64,000 nucleotides of DNA from Diphasiastrum complanatum. Taxonomy: Eukaryota; Streptophyta; Lycopodiopsida; Lycopodiales; Lycopodiaceae. The stretch is from the NCBI GenBank assembly GCA_029204225.1, contig CM055097.1:9537920-9601919 (forward strand), given 5' to 3'. The notes below the pieces were generated by a model, which was given only the letters and a program-made list of their open reading frames with translations, was not told the origin of the DNA and made no database searches. Shown piece after piece: positions 23,015 to 35,522 of this stretch (within the stretch, counting starts at the first letter, position 1; each line of letters starts with the position of its first letter). A program made the translations under genes and the position numbers.

Positions 23015-24295
23015 TAAGTCTTGGATGAGATTGAAGGCAAGCTCAACATTGGATTCGAAATAGGAAGCACTTGGATTGACTTCCTAAATGGAGTGTCATT
23101 CTCTCAAGGGAAATTTGGAGTTGGATTCACTAATTTCTAGCTGAAGCATGTTTTCCAAAAGTGGTAGAGTGGTCTTTTGCATGTTCGATTTTGGCAAAAA
23201 TGCTAAGAATTAGTGTAGAATCCCTTCTTCATTTTCTGTTTCCTTGAAAAAGTTTTCATTTGATTTTGCATGAGTAGATCCACTGGCTTGTCTAGTTGTC
23301 TAAATCTACTTTTTTGGAGGTTTGAATAACTTGCATGAGTCCATAATGTTTTAAGTAATTTAGATTCATGTCTAGCTATAGGTTGTTTTTTCATAGATTG
23401 GTGAGGAATCAATTTGTCCAGAATGGATAAACTAATTATGGCTAGAAGTATTGAATTTAAATGATTGCATGCAATTTGAGAATTTGAGGTTTTTTCTCAA
23501 AACTAATCCTCTTGTAAAACATGCAAGCTGAAAACATAGACTATAAATTGTAAGTTTGTTCATTCTCTAGTTGTGAGCCAAAATATGTAAGGACAATAGA
23601 ATGTTCAAACATCCTCATTTGTGGAATTAATTATTCCTTGTAGAAGCAATTGTCATGCTGACAGTCCTACTCTTGGTAAGAAAGTAGAAAAATAATCATA
23701 ATTCTTTGGAATGATTAATGCATGTTGATTGAATCTTCATGGAAAGCCTTCCTCTACGAGTAGCTTGAAGTCTCTGTTATGGGAAATGTTGAATGAAAAT
23801 GTAACCAAACTTGTTGTGGCTTTGGCAAGTTGTTCCAACATCGATCAATTGTCTTTTGATTAGAGGGATGATGAGTTCTAAAATTTCATAACTCCATAAT
23901 TCTGTAAATGGCTGCTAGATAGTTGTTCTACTCAACATTTCAGGCAATCGAGGAACAACTGAGGAATGTGAGTAATGCGAAATACTATAGATCTGCAAGG
24001 GACTTCGTATAGGACATGTCTACGTCTTCACTTCGTACAGGACATGTCTTTGTCTTCACGTTCTAATAGATAACTGATCTATGGATCAACTACAGAACTG
24101 TTAATGATCTTGTAATTGTAAAATTAGAATAACATAAGATCATCAAACAGCTAAATAAGGAAGTAAGAGACAGTAAACAAGTGAGAAAGAACAGTAGAAA
24201 GAACATTTCCAATCAGAGAGATCGCAAGACCAAAAAATTGGTAACTCAGTATTTGACTCCTTATAGTTAAAGATTATAGAGAGAGTAAAAGTATT
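23015..24295 (+). other. Non-coding stretch after a gypsy primer site
   Basis: No gene or conserved domain is visible. A short direct duplication (ACTTCGTA(T/C)AGGACATGTCT, about 24002 and 24031) lies at the right end. The join to the copia gag at 24317 shows no obvious LTR or primer site. Confidence 0.4.
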
Positions 24296-24316
24296 TTGAA
24301 TTTAGAATATTTAAAG

Positions 24317-26800
24317 ATGTCTTCAATCAACAGCATTCACTCTAAGATCAGTACGATATTGGATACAGAAGGTTCAAATTATCTAGTCTGGAAGTTAAAG
24401 ACTTCACTCATACTAAAGGGCGAAGGTCTTTGGCAATGGGTAGATTCAATAGAAGCGAAGCCAATTACTCCTGGAAAAGAACTTCATGAATGGAAGGAGA
24501 AAAATGACAAAGCTATAGCGATTATTGCGTCTTCAGTGAATGACAACATAATGCGCGAAAGAATTATGGGAAGAAAATTGCAAACCAGGAATGAGACTCG
24601 ATCACGGAATCAAATCATGTTCTTGGAGGACCAATTGACTTACCTACAATGGGACGACAAAGATCTGACCACTTTTGTGCGGAAAATAAAGAATCTGTTT
24701 ATTTCTTTGCAGAATTTTGGCACGAAAAATGCAATCTCAAAGGAAAAACATCTTAGTTATTTTCTTTGGGCCCTACCCAGGTCATTCCACACAACTCGAA
24801 CTTTACTAGCGAAAGATTCATCTATGACGCTTCAGAAGGCGATAGATGGAGTCAAAGAGGAAGTAGAAGCTTGCAAACGCTATGACGACAATGGTGATTC
24901 TAAAAAAGCTCTATTTGCTCAGAAGAATAAATCTTCGAAGAAGTTTCAGTCTAAGAGGGAGTCGTCTCAGAAGGCTGATAGCAATCAAAAAAAGAATGGA
25001 GATTGTTCAGACGAATCCAAGACAACTGATCCGACAATCACGTAAGCAACACTCAAGAGATTCTAGTGATAGGAAGATTTGCAATAGATGCAAGAGATCA
25101 GGTCATACAAAAGACAAATGTTGGTTGAATCCAAAGATTGATTCCATTCATTGTCATAAACAGGGTCATGCAGTAGTAGAATGTTATCAAAATCCCAAGA
25201 ACAAGGAGCAAAATCGAAGTGAACCTTCATATTCAAATTTTGTCGAAGACAAAGCAGAATGCTCCAGAGCAGCAGAAGAGAGGATGACAAGAAACTCAGC
25301 AACATATGTTTCTGCTAATCTATGTTGTTCATCGAATTCAAAATTTTGAAATGTAGTACTTGATTCGGGAGCCACCTCACATTTTGTTTTCTCGAAACAA
25401 ATTTTATCAGACTATAAGAAGATGAATTCTTCGAGATACATTGTACTTGGAGACGGTTCTAAGCATGAAGTTGACGGAACTGGTGTATTGTGATTAGACA
25501 CGAATCAGGGTGACAAGAAACTAGAGAAAGTTCTCTATGTTCCTACTCTTGATAGAGATCTTCTATCCATAGCAAAGATAGTCGACACAGGGATGTCAGT
25601 AACCTTCACAAAGGACTGTTGTAGGTTGTTCGATGAATATTCTGATAACCAGTTACTAAAGGTAACACAAATGAAAATTTGTATCACTTGAGCATTTGAA
25701 CTCGAGTCGAGCAAGCGAATCAAGCTCAAGAATCGACTCTATGGCACAAGAGGTTATATCACATGAACATGGAAGCCTTGTACCAAGCTAACAAGAGTCA
25801 AAGAATTGGAGTCAAAATCAAGAGTCGAGATATTCAAACTACCTGCGAATCTTGTCTTAAAGGCAAAATGACTAGTACACCTTTCAGTAAAGATGTGTTT
25901 CAAGCAACCAATGTACTAGAAATTGTACATTTGGATATTTGTAGAACATTTGGAGTAATGTCTTTAGGTGATGCAAAATATTTGATTGATGACTTCAGCA
26001 AGTTCGTTGTAGTATACTTTATTCGTACAAAATCAGAAGCTTTCGAGAAATTCGTTGAGTATACTAATTGGGCTAAGAAGCAGACAAGCAACAAGTTGAA
26101 GCAAATTCGCATAGATCATGGGGATGAGTACATTTCCAATGCATTCAAAACTTTCTATATTGATTGAGGTATTATGCATACGAAGACTACATCATACACA
26201 CCTCAGCACAATGGAATTGCGGAACGAAGAAATCGTACACTAATGAAAGCTACCAAGTGTATGATGGCTCATGTGAAAGCACCAAAGCAGTTGTGGGCGG
26301 AAGCAGTTGCCACGTCGAACTGTCTGTAGAATCGAATTCTGAAATCCAGAATACCGGACAAAGCTCCTCATGAATTATGGTGGAAGTCGAAGCCAACTCT
26401 AGCTCATGTTCAAAAATTCGGATGTGCAATTTATATGCACATACTAGACAAATTGAGAAAGAAACTCGATGAAAAGACAGAACTAGGCTTTTTGGTAGGA
26501 TTCGAGTTACATTCTTTGTACTATCGAGTCTACATACTCAAAATTGGAAGAATAAAAGCAGTTCGAGATGTCAAATTCGATGAGTCAAAGTACATAGCAG
26601 ACAGTGATTTAATCGGCTACGAAATTCTTAAGACTTATTATGAGTTACCAACAGGAAAAGTAAAGCAAGCAGATGATGAACTGGAATTACCATCTGGAGA
26701 TAGTAGTGATTCAGAGGGAGTTCAAAGGCTTGAATCACCTGTTCGAATTCAAGCAGAACCAGTCGAACCTGAAAACGTAGAATTGCATGCACCTCCCCTT
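24317..26800 (+). pseudogene. Ty1/copia gag-pol relic, truncated before RT
   Basis: The gag frame starts at ATG 24317 (MSSINSIHS) and runs to a stop at 25043. The following frame carries a CCHC knuckle (CNRCKRSGHTKDKC, about 25081-25122). Aspartic protease follows (VLDSGATSHFVFSK, about 25354-25395), with YVPTLDRDLLSIAKI as its end. A pre-integrase segment comes next (LWHKRLYHMN; C-ESC-LKGKM, about 25740-25870). The integrase core has HLDICRTFG...DDFSKF, IDHGDEYIS, then TPQHNGIAERRNRTLM, and ends with WWKSKPTLAHVQKFGC and FDESKYIADSDLIG. Several single stops or frameshifts interrupt it. Similarity stops near 26800 and no reverse transcriptase follows. The gag is related to that at 30200-30660. 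Confidence 0.85.
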
Positions 26801-27745
26801 GCTTCTAGGGGGTGTTCTTCTGATTGCCCACAATGCATCATTCACATTACTCTCGACAATCTTTCTTTTGTTTTGTGTCACTAACAGCTCTTCATATTGG
26901 CGTTCACCGTGTTCATGTTGCACCTTCTCCTTTACAAACCCTCTTTTATGTTCATTTTGAGACTTGCAACTTCGTGTATGTGTGATGTATTTAAGTCTAT
27001 GGCTATCATGCTCATTTAGGCTTTTCACATTTCCTCCCCTTCTGGTTCGCCAAAAATTTGTGTTGTCACCCTACATTGTAGGAGTCGTTTTCATGTTAGT
27101 ATCTGCCACTGCACGATTGACCACACCAGTAACATATCTTGGTCCTGGGGTAGGGATCGGGACAGTGTCTTGGATATGCTTCTAGTGGTAATCGAAGTTC
27201 TACTTCTGAGGGAATATTTTGGTGAGAGTGTCACCTTGTCAACTCGTCGTCGCAATGGAGGACCTATGTTGGTAGTTTGGTAGAGTCTGGTGGTCATTCA
27301 TCCTGAAGGGTTCTATTCAAGCCATAGAATACTAAGACCTCATGGATATCAATAGTAAGTGTTTCGTACAATGAAAAAGTCATAAGGATCGATTATAGTT
27401 GAAGTATTGGTAATCCACACAATCAAGCTCAGAAGATGAAGCCATACTTATCTCTAGTTCATATCAGAAGGTTGCATCCAACAAATTTCACGTCAGGTTC
27501 ACCAATGTTAGGGATTTTTTCGACAGAGGATTGGTCCTACTAGAAAGCCCCAGCGAGGGAAAGGGCCCACACTACCCTTACGCGAATGACTAGGGTCAAT
27601 TATCGCTTCCAACCCTGGGGTTCATCCTAGTCACCCCGTACTCCCCAATCAATGAGAGTTTCCAGGCTCTTAGAAGTATGATTGTAGGGAGAGGCTGTTA
27701 TCTTCACTTGGTTTCTAGGTACAGACTCTGATTCTTAGATCGTCC
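26801..27745. other. Intergenic, no gene seen
   Basis: Sequence right of the truncated copia relic. Short open frames on both strands lack motifs. Confidence 0.4.
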
Positions 27746-28159
27746 TCACTTGCTAGTAACAGAATCATTAGTAAGACTTTCACTGGGAGTTCCTAGAACC
27801 AATTCAGGGTGTTGAAACCATGCTCTTCTAGGATCATTCACTAGATTTCCGCTGTCATTGTTAGATGCTATAGATGAGTGTATTGGTGGCTCAAAGATTG
27901 GGGTTTGTGTAAGAGATTGTGTTATTTCTGCGTATCGAGTGGAGGTGGCATCTGTCAAATGCCAATACCCGTCAATCACAAGCTCGTATACCTCTAGATA
28001 ACTATGTTCTCCGCAGTGATGTACCCTAATCCAACTGTCACCAGACAGTAGGTTGTGATGGAATTCTGGGATATAGAAGTGGTATCGTAATATTCCTCTT
28101 CTATGCATTTGGCAAACATCGCTGAGTGACGACATGAGTTGATACTCGACTCTGCTCAT
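27746..28159 (-). CDS. Uncharacterised 137-codon open frame
   Basis: A minus-strand frame from ATG (28159) to stop (27746). Composition is protein-like (for example ILRYHFYIPEFHHNLLSGD, then YELVIDGYWHLTDATSTRY), with no low-complexity tract, no signal peptide and no obvious membrane segment. I recognise no domain. The neighbours are retroelement debris, so this may be a fragment of an element ORF or a captured exon; chance is also possible at this length. Confidence 0.25.
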   Translation of the reverse strand: MSRVEYQLMSSLSDVCQMHRRGILRYHFYIPEFHHNLLSGDSWIRVHHCGEHSYLEVYELVIDGYWHLTDATSTRYAEITQSLTQTPIFEPPIHSSIASNNDSGNLVNDPRRAWFQHPELVLGTPSESLTNDSVTSK

Positions 28160-29879
28160 ATGTAACTGTCCATTTTTTATTTCTGTGGTTTTTTATCAGA
28201 GCATCTCCCTTAGAGGCTACCCCTAATCTTGTGTGTTTGGCATCATGCCCTCTAGGGTGGTTTTGCACTACTAGGGTGTGACTTATAGGTCCTCATTTGA
28301 TGAATATTTTTTTCTTTAGGGCCTATATAAGATTCGCTCGTTGATTCTATGCTCTGTGTCTGTGGGGTGCAAGTTATACGTACCGCTCTGTTTGATGAGT
28401 GGTAGTATTTTGCCATCTGTCAGGTCTAGGTATTTGGATAGACATTTTCAACAGTGGGTGTGGCTAGTGAGACTTAACCAGAGTGGCGTATTTCGGCCAC
28501 ATTTGGTGGACTGCCCGCTCTTGTGTTTCAAAGAGGTTGGGCCCAAGTTTTAACTTAGCAATAGTAAGGACATGCTCGCTCAATTTTGCTTTTCATAATA
28601 CCCATCAATAACACATGAGAATCGAGTAGTATCAACTGACAATTTATCAATAGAAAACAGTTTCTTTATACGAGTCACGTCATTTACAATAATAACAGTG
28701 ATATAACTAGCATGCTAAGAATGATATGATCCAAACTTTCAACATGCATATCATCACGTTACACACTTTGGCAAAACTACACGTTTGTTGATTCAAGTGA
28801 ATATGAAATGACAAGTACGTGTTTCTAAATGTCAAAGACGCATGCAAGCTAGGACAGTCAAGTTGTCATTATCGTATTTCTTGTAGTTAACAATCCTTCA
28901 CTCTTTAGTCTAATCCGTTAGCAGTTCATCATGCATAATTGAAAGCATCCACACGTACCATCGTAAGCATTTCATTGAGATTACATTCATCATACAATAG
29001 CAATTTTGAAAAGAAACATCACCTGAAGTGCGATTGAGAAAAAACAGCTTATGGCAAGAGGTGTCTAGTCATGAATCCCATTTGCATTATCTTCAAAGAT
29101 GTTGCTAAAACCCTTCATAGCAGCTTAACGCTTGAATTATTGCGTGGGGGAGGAAAGCCGACATGACATGCCGCTGAAACTTCAAGTTGTAGATAGATAT
29201 ATGGAGGCTTGAAATAGTTGCAAGTCACCTTTTTAGTTGAATACCTTCTTAGATCATAGGCTTTCACTTGGTAGTAACAATCCGCTCAATGATCAGATGA
29301 CTCTCTCAGTTAGCAGCGACGATAGAGGCCATGTTTCGATGAGGAGTCAGTGCTCAGAGGTAGGAATCTCAGTTGAGACTTCAATGCACAGTCAGATAAG
29401 ATACAATAGGAGAGTGAGCCAGTGCTCCTTGATTATAGATACTGAAATTTCTTCATGAAAGATGGATACTTGCACTTGGATATCATCCTATTTCTTCCTA
29501 GGCTCATACTCAGAATTGTACTCCTCATCTGTGAACAGATGGGCACTTAGCATGGCGACTGGCAGTAACGTTAACCATTAATGGATTATCTTCTTACCAG
29601 GAAGAAAGACGGTGACGGAGCAGAGGTTCCTATCGGACTTTTGTAATAGTATTTTTCCTCAGAAAAGCCCTGAATGCAGCGATGGACTGGCTCATACAGA
29701 ATCAGATGGTTCAGCCGTTGATGCGTTGCTAGAGCAACGATTGACAATAATACTTCACTCAAAGTCAATGATGGTCAGTTCTGATGAAAGCTTCACTAAC
29801 TACCAATGAGAGATAGACTGCAGCTGTGCAGGGCAGCGATGTGATATGATAAGTACAAACCACAGTAGATAGCAGCGGC
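28160..29879. other. Intergenic, possible TATA box at 28325
   Basis: No gene is seen. CTATATAAG at about 28325 resembles a TATA box, but no transcript unit can be tied to it. Words of the type AGCAGCGA(T/C)GA/G recur (29310, 29678, 29834) and recur again near 52360. Confidence 0.35.
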
Positions 29880-30105
29880 TTCAATGGACTATGGCACCAT
29901 GGCCTTGCTTACAGAAGTAGGCAGTTCCCGTCAAGGTAATCTTAAAATACATCATGATATGGTGTGCATTTGTTATGGTGTGCATCAGACAAGCGGTCCA
30001 AAATGCATTGATGTGATCTTTTGCACTCTCGTAAGGGGCTCCATGAAACTCAGGGGTTGTGCTTCTCAACTTCGGTAAAGGTTCTATATAAGCAGGAATC
30101 ACTAT
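29880..30105 (-). pseudogene. Gypsy-type gag fragment
   Basis: Minus-strand text PKLRSTTPEFHGAPYESA, then HINAFWTACLMHTITNAHHI and MMYFKITLTGTAYF. This is the retrotransposon gag pattern (PxFxG...PxxHLxxF...CxxxxITxxxxxxxxFxxTLxGxAxxWF). Only about 70 residues remain and it is not linked to other gypsy domains here. Confidence 0.6.
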
Positions 30106-30199
30106 AGGCTCAGTAACTCAAGAAGCCATAGCTTTCAGTTGTGAATTTTTGACAATGATAACGATATCATGTATCTGAAATATATCTCTTTCTCGAGTA

Positions 30200-30660
30200 T
30201 CATCATCCATTCAGGATAGCCTCGCGCTTGACCTAGCTACACTCTCCAAGGCAAAGGAGATGTGGGATACACTGCTCACGAGATTTCAAATGAAATCACG
30301 CAGTCAAATAATGATGCTGGAAGATCAGTTGACAAACCTGTAGTGGGATGACAAAGATCTCACTTCTTTTGTAAGGAAGATGAAGGATCTATCCCTTTCC
30401 CTACACAATTCTGGAGCAAAAAATGTAGTGTCAGTAGAGAAACAGTTCACTTACCTGTTGAGAGCCTTACCTAGATCTTTCCAGACAACCAGAACTCTGC
30501 TTGCAAAGGATCCTACAATGACCCTCAAAAAGGCGATTGTCAAGATTCGAGAGGAAGTTGAGGCTAGAGAGCACCTTGATCACAAGGATGCTTCTGACCA
30601 AGCCCTCTACAACAGCAAAGAAAAGACAAAGAAGCCTTTTCTGACCGCATGCCAATTCGC
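30200..30660 (+). pseudogene. Copia gag fragment, same family as 24317
   Basis: Contains SKAKEMWDTLLTRFQMKSRS, LEDQLTNL.WDDKDLTSFV, KNVVSVEKQFTYLLRALPRS and TRTLLAKDPTMTLKKAI. It aligns motif for motif with the gag at 24317 (LEDQLTYLQWDDKDLTTFV; TRTLLAKDSSMTLQKAI). One stop interrupts it. It ends abruptly at about 30655, where it meets the opposite-strand transposase relic. Confidence 0.75.
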
Positions 30661-31800
30661 TTGTGCCTCGTCTGCCAAAAATCCATGGAAGTTTGGCCTG
30701 TTGTGGCCTTCTCTCATCACCACTTCATTAAGCTTTTTCCAAAATAGGACTTGTTCCACTTCATCCTCTTCTTTCATTTCGCAAGTTGCTATTGTCAACA
30801 ATTCTTGCAAGCTGCTGCACATGTCATAATAAAGTGACAAAGTTGCTAATTAGTATTTATGTATGATTTGTGTTCCCAACTTGTTATTATTACAATACAC
30901 TAAAAAAAAATTATACCTTGGATCATACACATGCGCAACCATGGTCACCCACCCGTTGACTTTGTGAGTATGGTCAAACATCACCCAAGCCTTCTTCAAA
31001 TCCATTGAGCCCTCTCGGTTCATTCTATTAACAAGGTCCACCCTAGCAGTCACACCTTTAGTTGACATTTCAAAAACATGACAACGATCAATCTCTCCCA
31101 CTTGTCCTGGGAATAACATACCATGAAAAAAGACATATTGACAAGTTCATTTGAGATTTAGAAGGGCATCAAGTGAGTCTAATGGAGGACCCATATCTTT
31201 CCTTGCATGATGAACCATCCTTTGAAAACCCCTTGCATTACAAGAGGTTGCATCTCCTTGTTGGCGATTCTACAAATGTCTGTTTCTGTCATTGCATCCC
31301 TCCAGTAACACAACTTGAGATTAGCTCTTGCAATGTCCATTTGGATTTTTTTTGGACGTGCATCTTTGTCCACCCTCAAGATCTCTCTCACTTTGTCCCT
31401 GATAGTCTGTAATCTTTGTTTGCTCACGTCTAGACGGACAGGATGATCATGGTGCAAAGAATGTGTCACCAATCTAGTCTTCTTTGAATTGTTTGGAATA
31501 ACATAGTAAATCACACATTTGCATTGAACAGTGCAAATAGGCACACTTGCAATAAAAACACTTTAGAGAAGCAAATTTTTCCAAATACTCCAAATATTTT
31601 GGACATACTTTTCGTACATGACCAGAAAAATGTAGCTTGTTTGGTTGTCCCTCTCGACTCCTACCTCCACAAATTCGATTCGGGCTCTCGTACAATCCAG
31701 CACAAATGCTTTTTCACACAATCCCATTGAAAACAACATTGGAAATCATTGACTTAGTCCACATATGTCCATCAATTTTTTGTTGAATGCCATCCCAAGC
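30640..31800 (-). pseudogene. Spliced transposase-like gene relic
   Basis: Minus strand. An N-terminal Cys/His region (about 31550-31490) includes VQCKCVIYYVIP and, after a short gap, HHDHPVRLDV, a zinc-finger-like pattern seen in MULE/FAR1-type proteins. ARPKKIQMDIARANL follows. After a degraded stretch, MLFPGQVGEIDRCHVFEM and KKAWVMFDHTHKVNGWVTM (about 31119-30930) lead into HVYDP. A GT donor and AG acceptor (about 30894 and 30806) would join this to LLTIATCEMKEEDEVEQ, then NRPNFHGFLADEAQANWHAV (to about 30640). The Asp in FDH and the Asp in LADEAQANW are candidate catalytic residues. It is cut off by the copia gag fragment. Superfamily is uncertain (MULE-like is my best guess). Confidence 0.5.
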
Positions 31801-31835
31801 ATTGCCTTCAAACATCATGCAAGGTAGTCATGCAA

Positions 31836-31912
31836 GGTAGTCAGATCCAAAATTAACAAACACAACAAAAGTATGAGAGACGGAGAGAAAAGATAGAGAG
31901 CAAGGACATAGG
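31836..31912. repeat. Dispersed repeat, copy 1 (partner at 45250)
   Basis: CAGATCCAAAATTAACAAAC, ACACAACAAAA, then TATGAGAGA, then GGAGRGAAAAGATA and GCAAGGACAT occur in the same order at 45258-45330. Confidence 0.7.
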
Positions 31913-32016
31913 TTAGTTCGAAACTTTTTTATGAGCACTGATAAGTGCTACCCTGTGTGAAAGAACTTGAACTGTTCTCATTAATTCAAGGGACCCTGGA
32001 CGTACAAAAAATAATC

Positions 32017-32017
<1 letters not shown>

Positions 32018-32046
<29 letters not shown>
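32018..32046. repeat. Poly-C run (29 bases)
   Basis: Uninterrupted C tract. The open frame that reads through it as poly-Gly is not credible. Confidence 0.9.
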
Positions 32047-32047
<1 letters not shown>

Positions 32048-32399
32048 TGCCAGAAGAAAATGATGGGCTGTTGTGGAGACAATAAGAAATCTAAGTGGCA
32101 TGCTGGTGAAAGTTTCCTTCACTTTCCTTGAGGTTTGAATTTAAATTTCACCTGACCTGTAAGAATTTATCATTATCAAATGGTTATAATATACTGCAAG
32201 AGTTCCATCCTAGGGTGGTCTGACCCCTTCATTTGTGATTCATGTCTAGGCAGTTTCTTTTATAGGTTTATGTTTGTTGTGGATTGTAAAGTCTGTTCTG
32301 CAGGCCCTTCATGAGCACAAAAAAAGGGTAAGCAAGTAGTTTCTGGAAATTATGTTTCTTTCCTAACCTCTTTTAATAAACCTATAAGTGTAGATGAAG

Positions 32400-33357
32400 C
32401 AAGGAAACAACAGGAGTGAATCCAAGCAATGGATCTTGAGTATCAAGTTCTTATGAAGAATGAAATATCTTTTGGTGGATCTTCTTGTGTAGATGATGCT
32501 ATGCAAGTAGATGGATGTTTTCATGTTTTTACACCAAGTAATGCATCTGGAGAACAAAGTTTTTTCAATGACTTTGATGGTCAAGTTGATGATCAGGAGG
32601 TTGATCTCAAAGGGCTTCAACAAGTCAAAAGGGAAGTTGGCAATTTGGGGCTAGTTAAGAGCATCAAAGGAGAGTCAATTGGCAAAAATGTTATTTTTGC
32701 AGGTTATTGAAAACTCAAGTAAGGTTAAAGGAGCAGCAAGGAAGTGTTGTTCAAGTCTTCTTTACGTGTTCTATCTTATGTTTGAGCAGTTTCATGTGGA
32801 TGTGTGCAAATTGTAAAGATATGGTAAAACTAGCTACATTGGTGAGCATCATTTTGATGTTGGATTTGTACTAGCATTATTGGCTAGTTTTGCTAATGAA
32901 AATGAAGCTATTGGAGATTCATTATGTCACTCATTCATGATCAAGTCATCAAGGTATGATGGTATCTTGAGGCAAGATGAAGATAGAGGCTCATTCATGG
33001 AGCTTGATGGTAGATACAAGGCAACAAAGGACAAAGACGAAGGAGACATGCAAGCAAAAATTGATCACTCACATTTATTGTTTGTTTGCTGTATTTTTTC
33101 AGAGATTTCAGAGTCGGAAGCATGGAGGTATCATCTCATTTACATTCTATGTGATTCTTCATTGCTCATTGAGGTGGTATTACAACATTTTGTGAATGAG
33201 CAAGTCATTGCAAAGGAGGTGGAACTTCAACATGTGTCCTCAAGGGATTGTGGCGCTGATATCTTCAATAAGGCATTGGAAAAAGACTTGTTCATGCATC
33301 ATAGGACATCACTTGGAGTGTTATCAAAGTCCATGCTAAAACTAGTTGAAGAGGGAG
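32400..33357 (+). pseudogene. Copia reverse transcriptase/RNase H relic
   Basis: AMDLEYQVLMKNE (about 32429) is the conserved start of a copia reverse transcriptase. Most of RT is deleted or rearranged. The RNase H end survives at about 33190-33350: HFVNEQVIAKEVELQHV, then DCGADIFNKALEKDLF and LGVLSKSM. The frame ends in VEEGV with a purine run (GAAGAGGGAG) directly before the LTR at 33358. Confidence 0.7.
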
Positions 33358-33825
33358 TGTGAAAGATTCAACTAGTCTGATCATATTTGCTATATTTCCA
33401 TATTTGACAAATTGAGGCCAACTTTGTTTTAGACTTAGGGTTTGACTTTTCGAAGTTCATTACTCTAAATTTCATTTGAATAAACACTTTTTGAAAGTGT
33501 GAGAAAGTTAGAAGGCGAGTTTGAGTAGATTCAAATTTGAATGTTGGGTCCTTTGAATCTAGACCCAAAAATAGTAGGGTTTGCATTTTGGTGGGAAAGC
33601 CAAGTGGCCAAAGAGGGTTTGGACCTGCTATAAAAGGATGTGACTCGTGGAGAGACATATCTTCTCTCTTCTCTATCTCATTTCATGCTTATACATGGTC
33701 CTATTGGGTTCTATTATCCATTGGTGCACTATACTTGTGATTGTACTCTGCCTCGGTCGAAGAAAGCGCAACTGATTTCTGCTTCCTTGAGTTCCACGAA
33801 ATCGGTCCCCCTGCCAGATAGAAAC
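33358..33825 (+). repeat. Copia 3' LTR
   Basis: Starts TGTGAAAGATTC after the polypurine tract. It holds a strong TATA box (TATAAAAGG, 33629-33637) and probably ends at AGAAACA (33825). The right border is inferred. Confidence 0.6.
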
Positions 33826-33843
33826 ATAACCTGGAGGTAGATT

Positions 33844-34836
33844 TTATGGTAGAGACTGTCCTCCCCAATCTAAGTCGGAGTAGCCTCGCAGGACAAGTGG
33901 GTCGATAGCATTTCCATCATAACATAAAATGTGATCTAAACTTCCCTGAATATGTCTCATCACTCTCTTTAATACTTTCCAATGGAAGATCCTATGATTA
34001 GACATGAATTGACTTAACGTGCTAACAGTGTATGCTAAATCTAGTCTAGTACACAACATTGCATACATCAAAGATCTTATTAGTGAATGATAAGGGTATT
34101 TCGCTATGTCGAGTACTTCACTATCAAAATCGGCACAAGTAGGTTTATTCTCACCTTGAGTGTGAGGCTTTTGATGTTGTTGCTGCACTTGATTCTTGCC
34201 CTTGGAATAGACTTTCTTTGGTGTACAGGGCCATCGATTTGTCTTTGATGGACAGGCCTCTAGTCTTTCTCCACATTTCTTCTTGAAGAAGATGACCGAT
34301 CACCTTTTGAAGAGTGAGGTCGGGTTGTGTGGAGATCATCCCCACAAAGTGCTCATACGACTTTGGAAGAGAAGAAAACAAGGTCATAACGACATCACCA
34401 TCTTGAATAGCACATCATATAGCTGATAACTGATCCAATAAAGATTTGAAACTATTGTGAGAAGTGATGGCAGTAGAATCAGACATGCTAAGAACAAAGA
34501 GCTTCCTTCTAGGATGTAATCTAGTGGTTACATCATGAGTCATAGATATTTGATAACAAATCTAATGCATCCTCAGAGGTTTTGCATGTGGTAATATGAG
34601 ATATTTGGGAGTCGGCCAGATTGAGTGTGATACATGCTGAGGCCTTCTGATCTTTGATCTTGTATGCCTTTGCTTTTTGGTTTCAGATCAGAACCTTCTA
34701 CTACATCCCAAAGATCTCTATCTATCAACATCATCTGGAGTTTTAACTTCCAAATGTAGAAGTTAGATCCATTGAATTTGTCAATGACTCTAACCTCGTT
34801 GGATAATGAAGATGAAGAGCTACTAACATGAGACAT
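33844..34836 (-). pseudogene. Internally deleted copia element
   Basis: Minus strand. The gag N-terminus starts at 34836 (VIDKFNGSNFYIWKLKLQMM, then DRDLWDVVEGSD). After a gap, gag text resumes at 34387 (FSSLPKSYEHFVGMISTQPD, then LTLQKVIGHLLQEE). The frame then joins, within about 40 codons, to an RT/RNase H tail (YPYHSLIRSLMYAMLCTRLD, then LAYTVSTLSQFMSN and RGYSDLDWGG, 34120-33850). Protease, integrase and most of RT are missing. The primer site at 34884-34900 sets the element's orientation. Confidence 0.75.
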
Positions 34837-34883
34837 GTTAATAATAATACAAATAGAACAAACTTAATCTCTCGGTTTATTTG

Positions 34884-34900
34884 AGCTATGCTCTGATACC
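34884..34900 (-). other. Primer-binding site, minus strand
   Basis: In reverse complement this reads TGGTATCAGAGCATAGC, the tRNA-iMet-type site, just upstream of the deleted gag on the same strand. Confidence 0.7.
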
Positions 34901-34904
34901 AATC

Positions 34905-35522
34905 TGATGGGGGCGATGAAGTATGGAGAACACGAGCGGAGAAGAGAGCAGGAATATTTGCGGAACAGCTCTCCCGCTACAATGGGCTGCTATATGCAAA
35001 ATAGTCTAATAGATTGTTTATGCTAAGTGTAATCACAGCTTAAATGTTCAGTTGCCAAGCAAGATCTTATAGATTAATTCATACTCAGAAAAATAAAACG
35101 AGTACAGTCCACCGAAGAGATTAGAAATTGTTTTGTATATGGTATTACTAGTAATTCTGAAATAGATTGAAAGAGCAGTATGACAGCGCAAGGCGTCAAA
35201 AACAGCCATCGTCTAATCATAAACTGAGGAGTCATAGACATCCATGTTCTGATCAGAGTGAATGAACAAGTGTGATCAAACAACAATGAAGCGCATTCAA
35301 ATCACAACAAGCATTCATCTACGTCATCCACAGATAGAAAAACGTGCTGCTACTATATTACACTGAAGCACAACAAAATAGCAGTTACAATCAAAATGAC
35401 GGCGTAATTGGGAGGCTCAAAATCATTCGTCTCATGAACGGAGCATCATGTAGAGTGTGCCTGTATGATCCATTCATAGAATTCATCCATGTACTAATTA
35501 CAATAAATATTTGTCACCACAT
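34905..35522 (-). repeat. Probable 5' LTR of the minus-strand copia element
   Basis: Lies directly 5' of the primer site on the minus strand. Its outer end would be TGTGGTGAC (near 35522) and its inner end CCATCA (near 34905). These borders are inferred; no matching 3' LTR was identified left of 33844. Confidence 0.4.
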
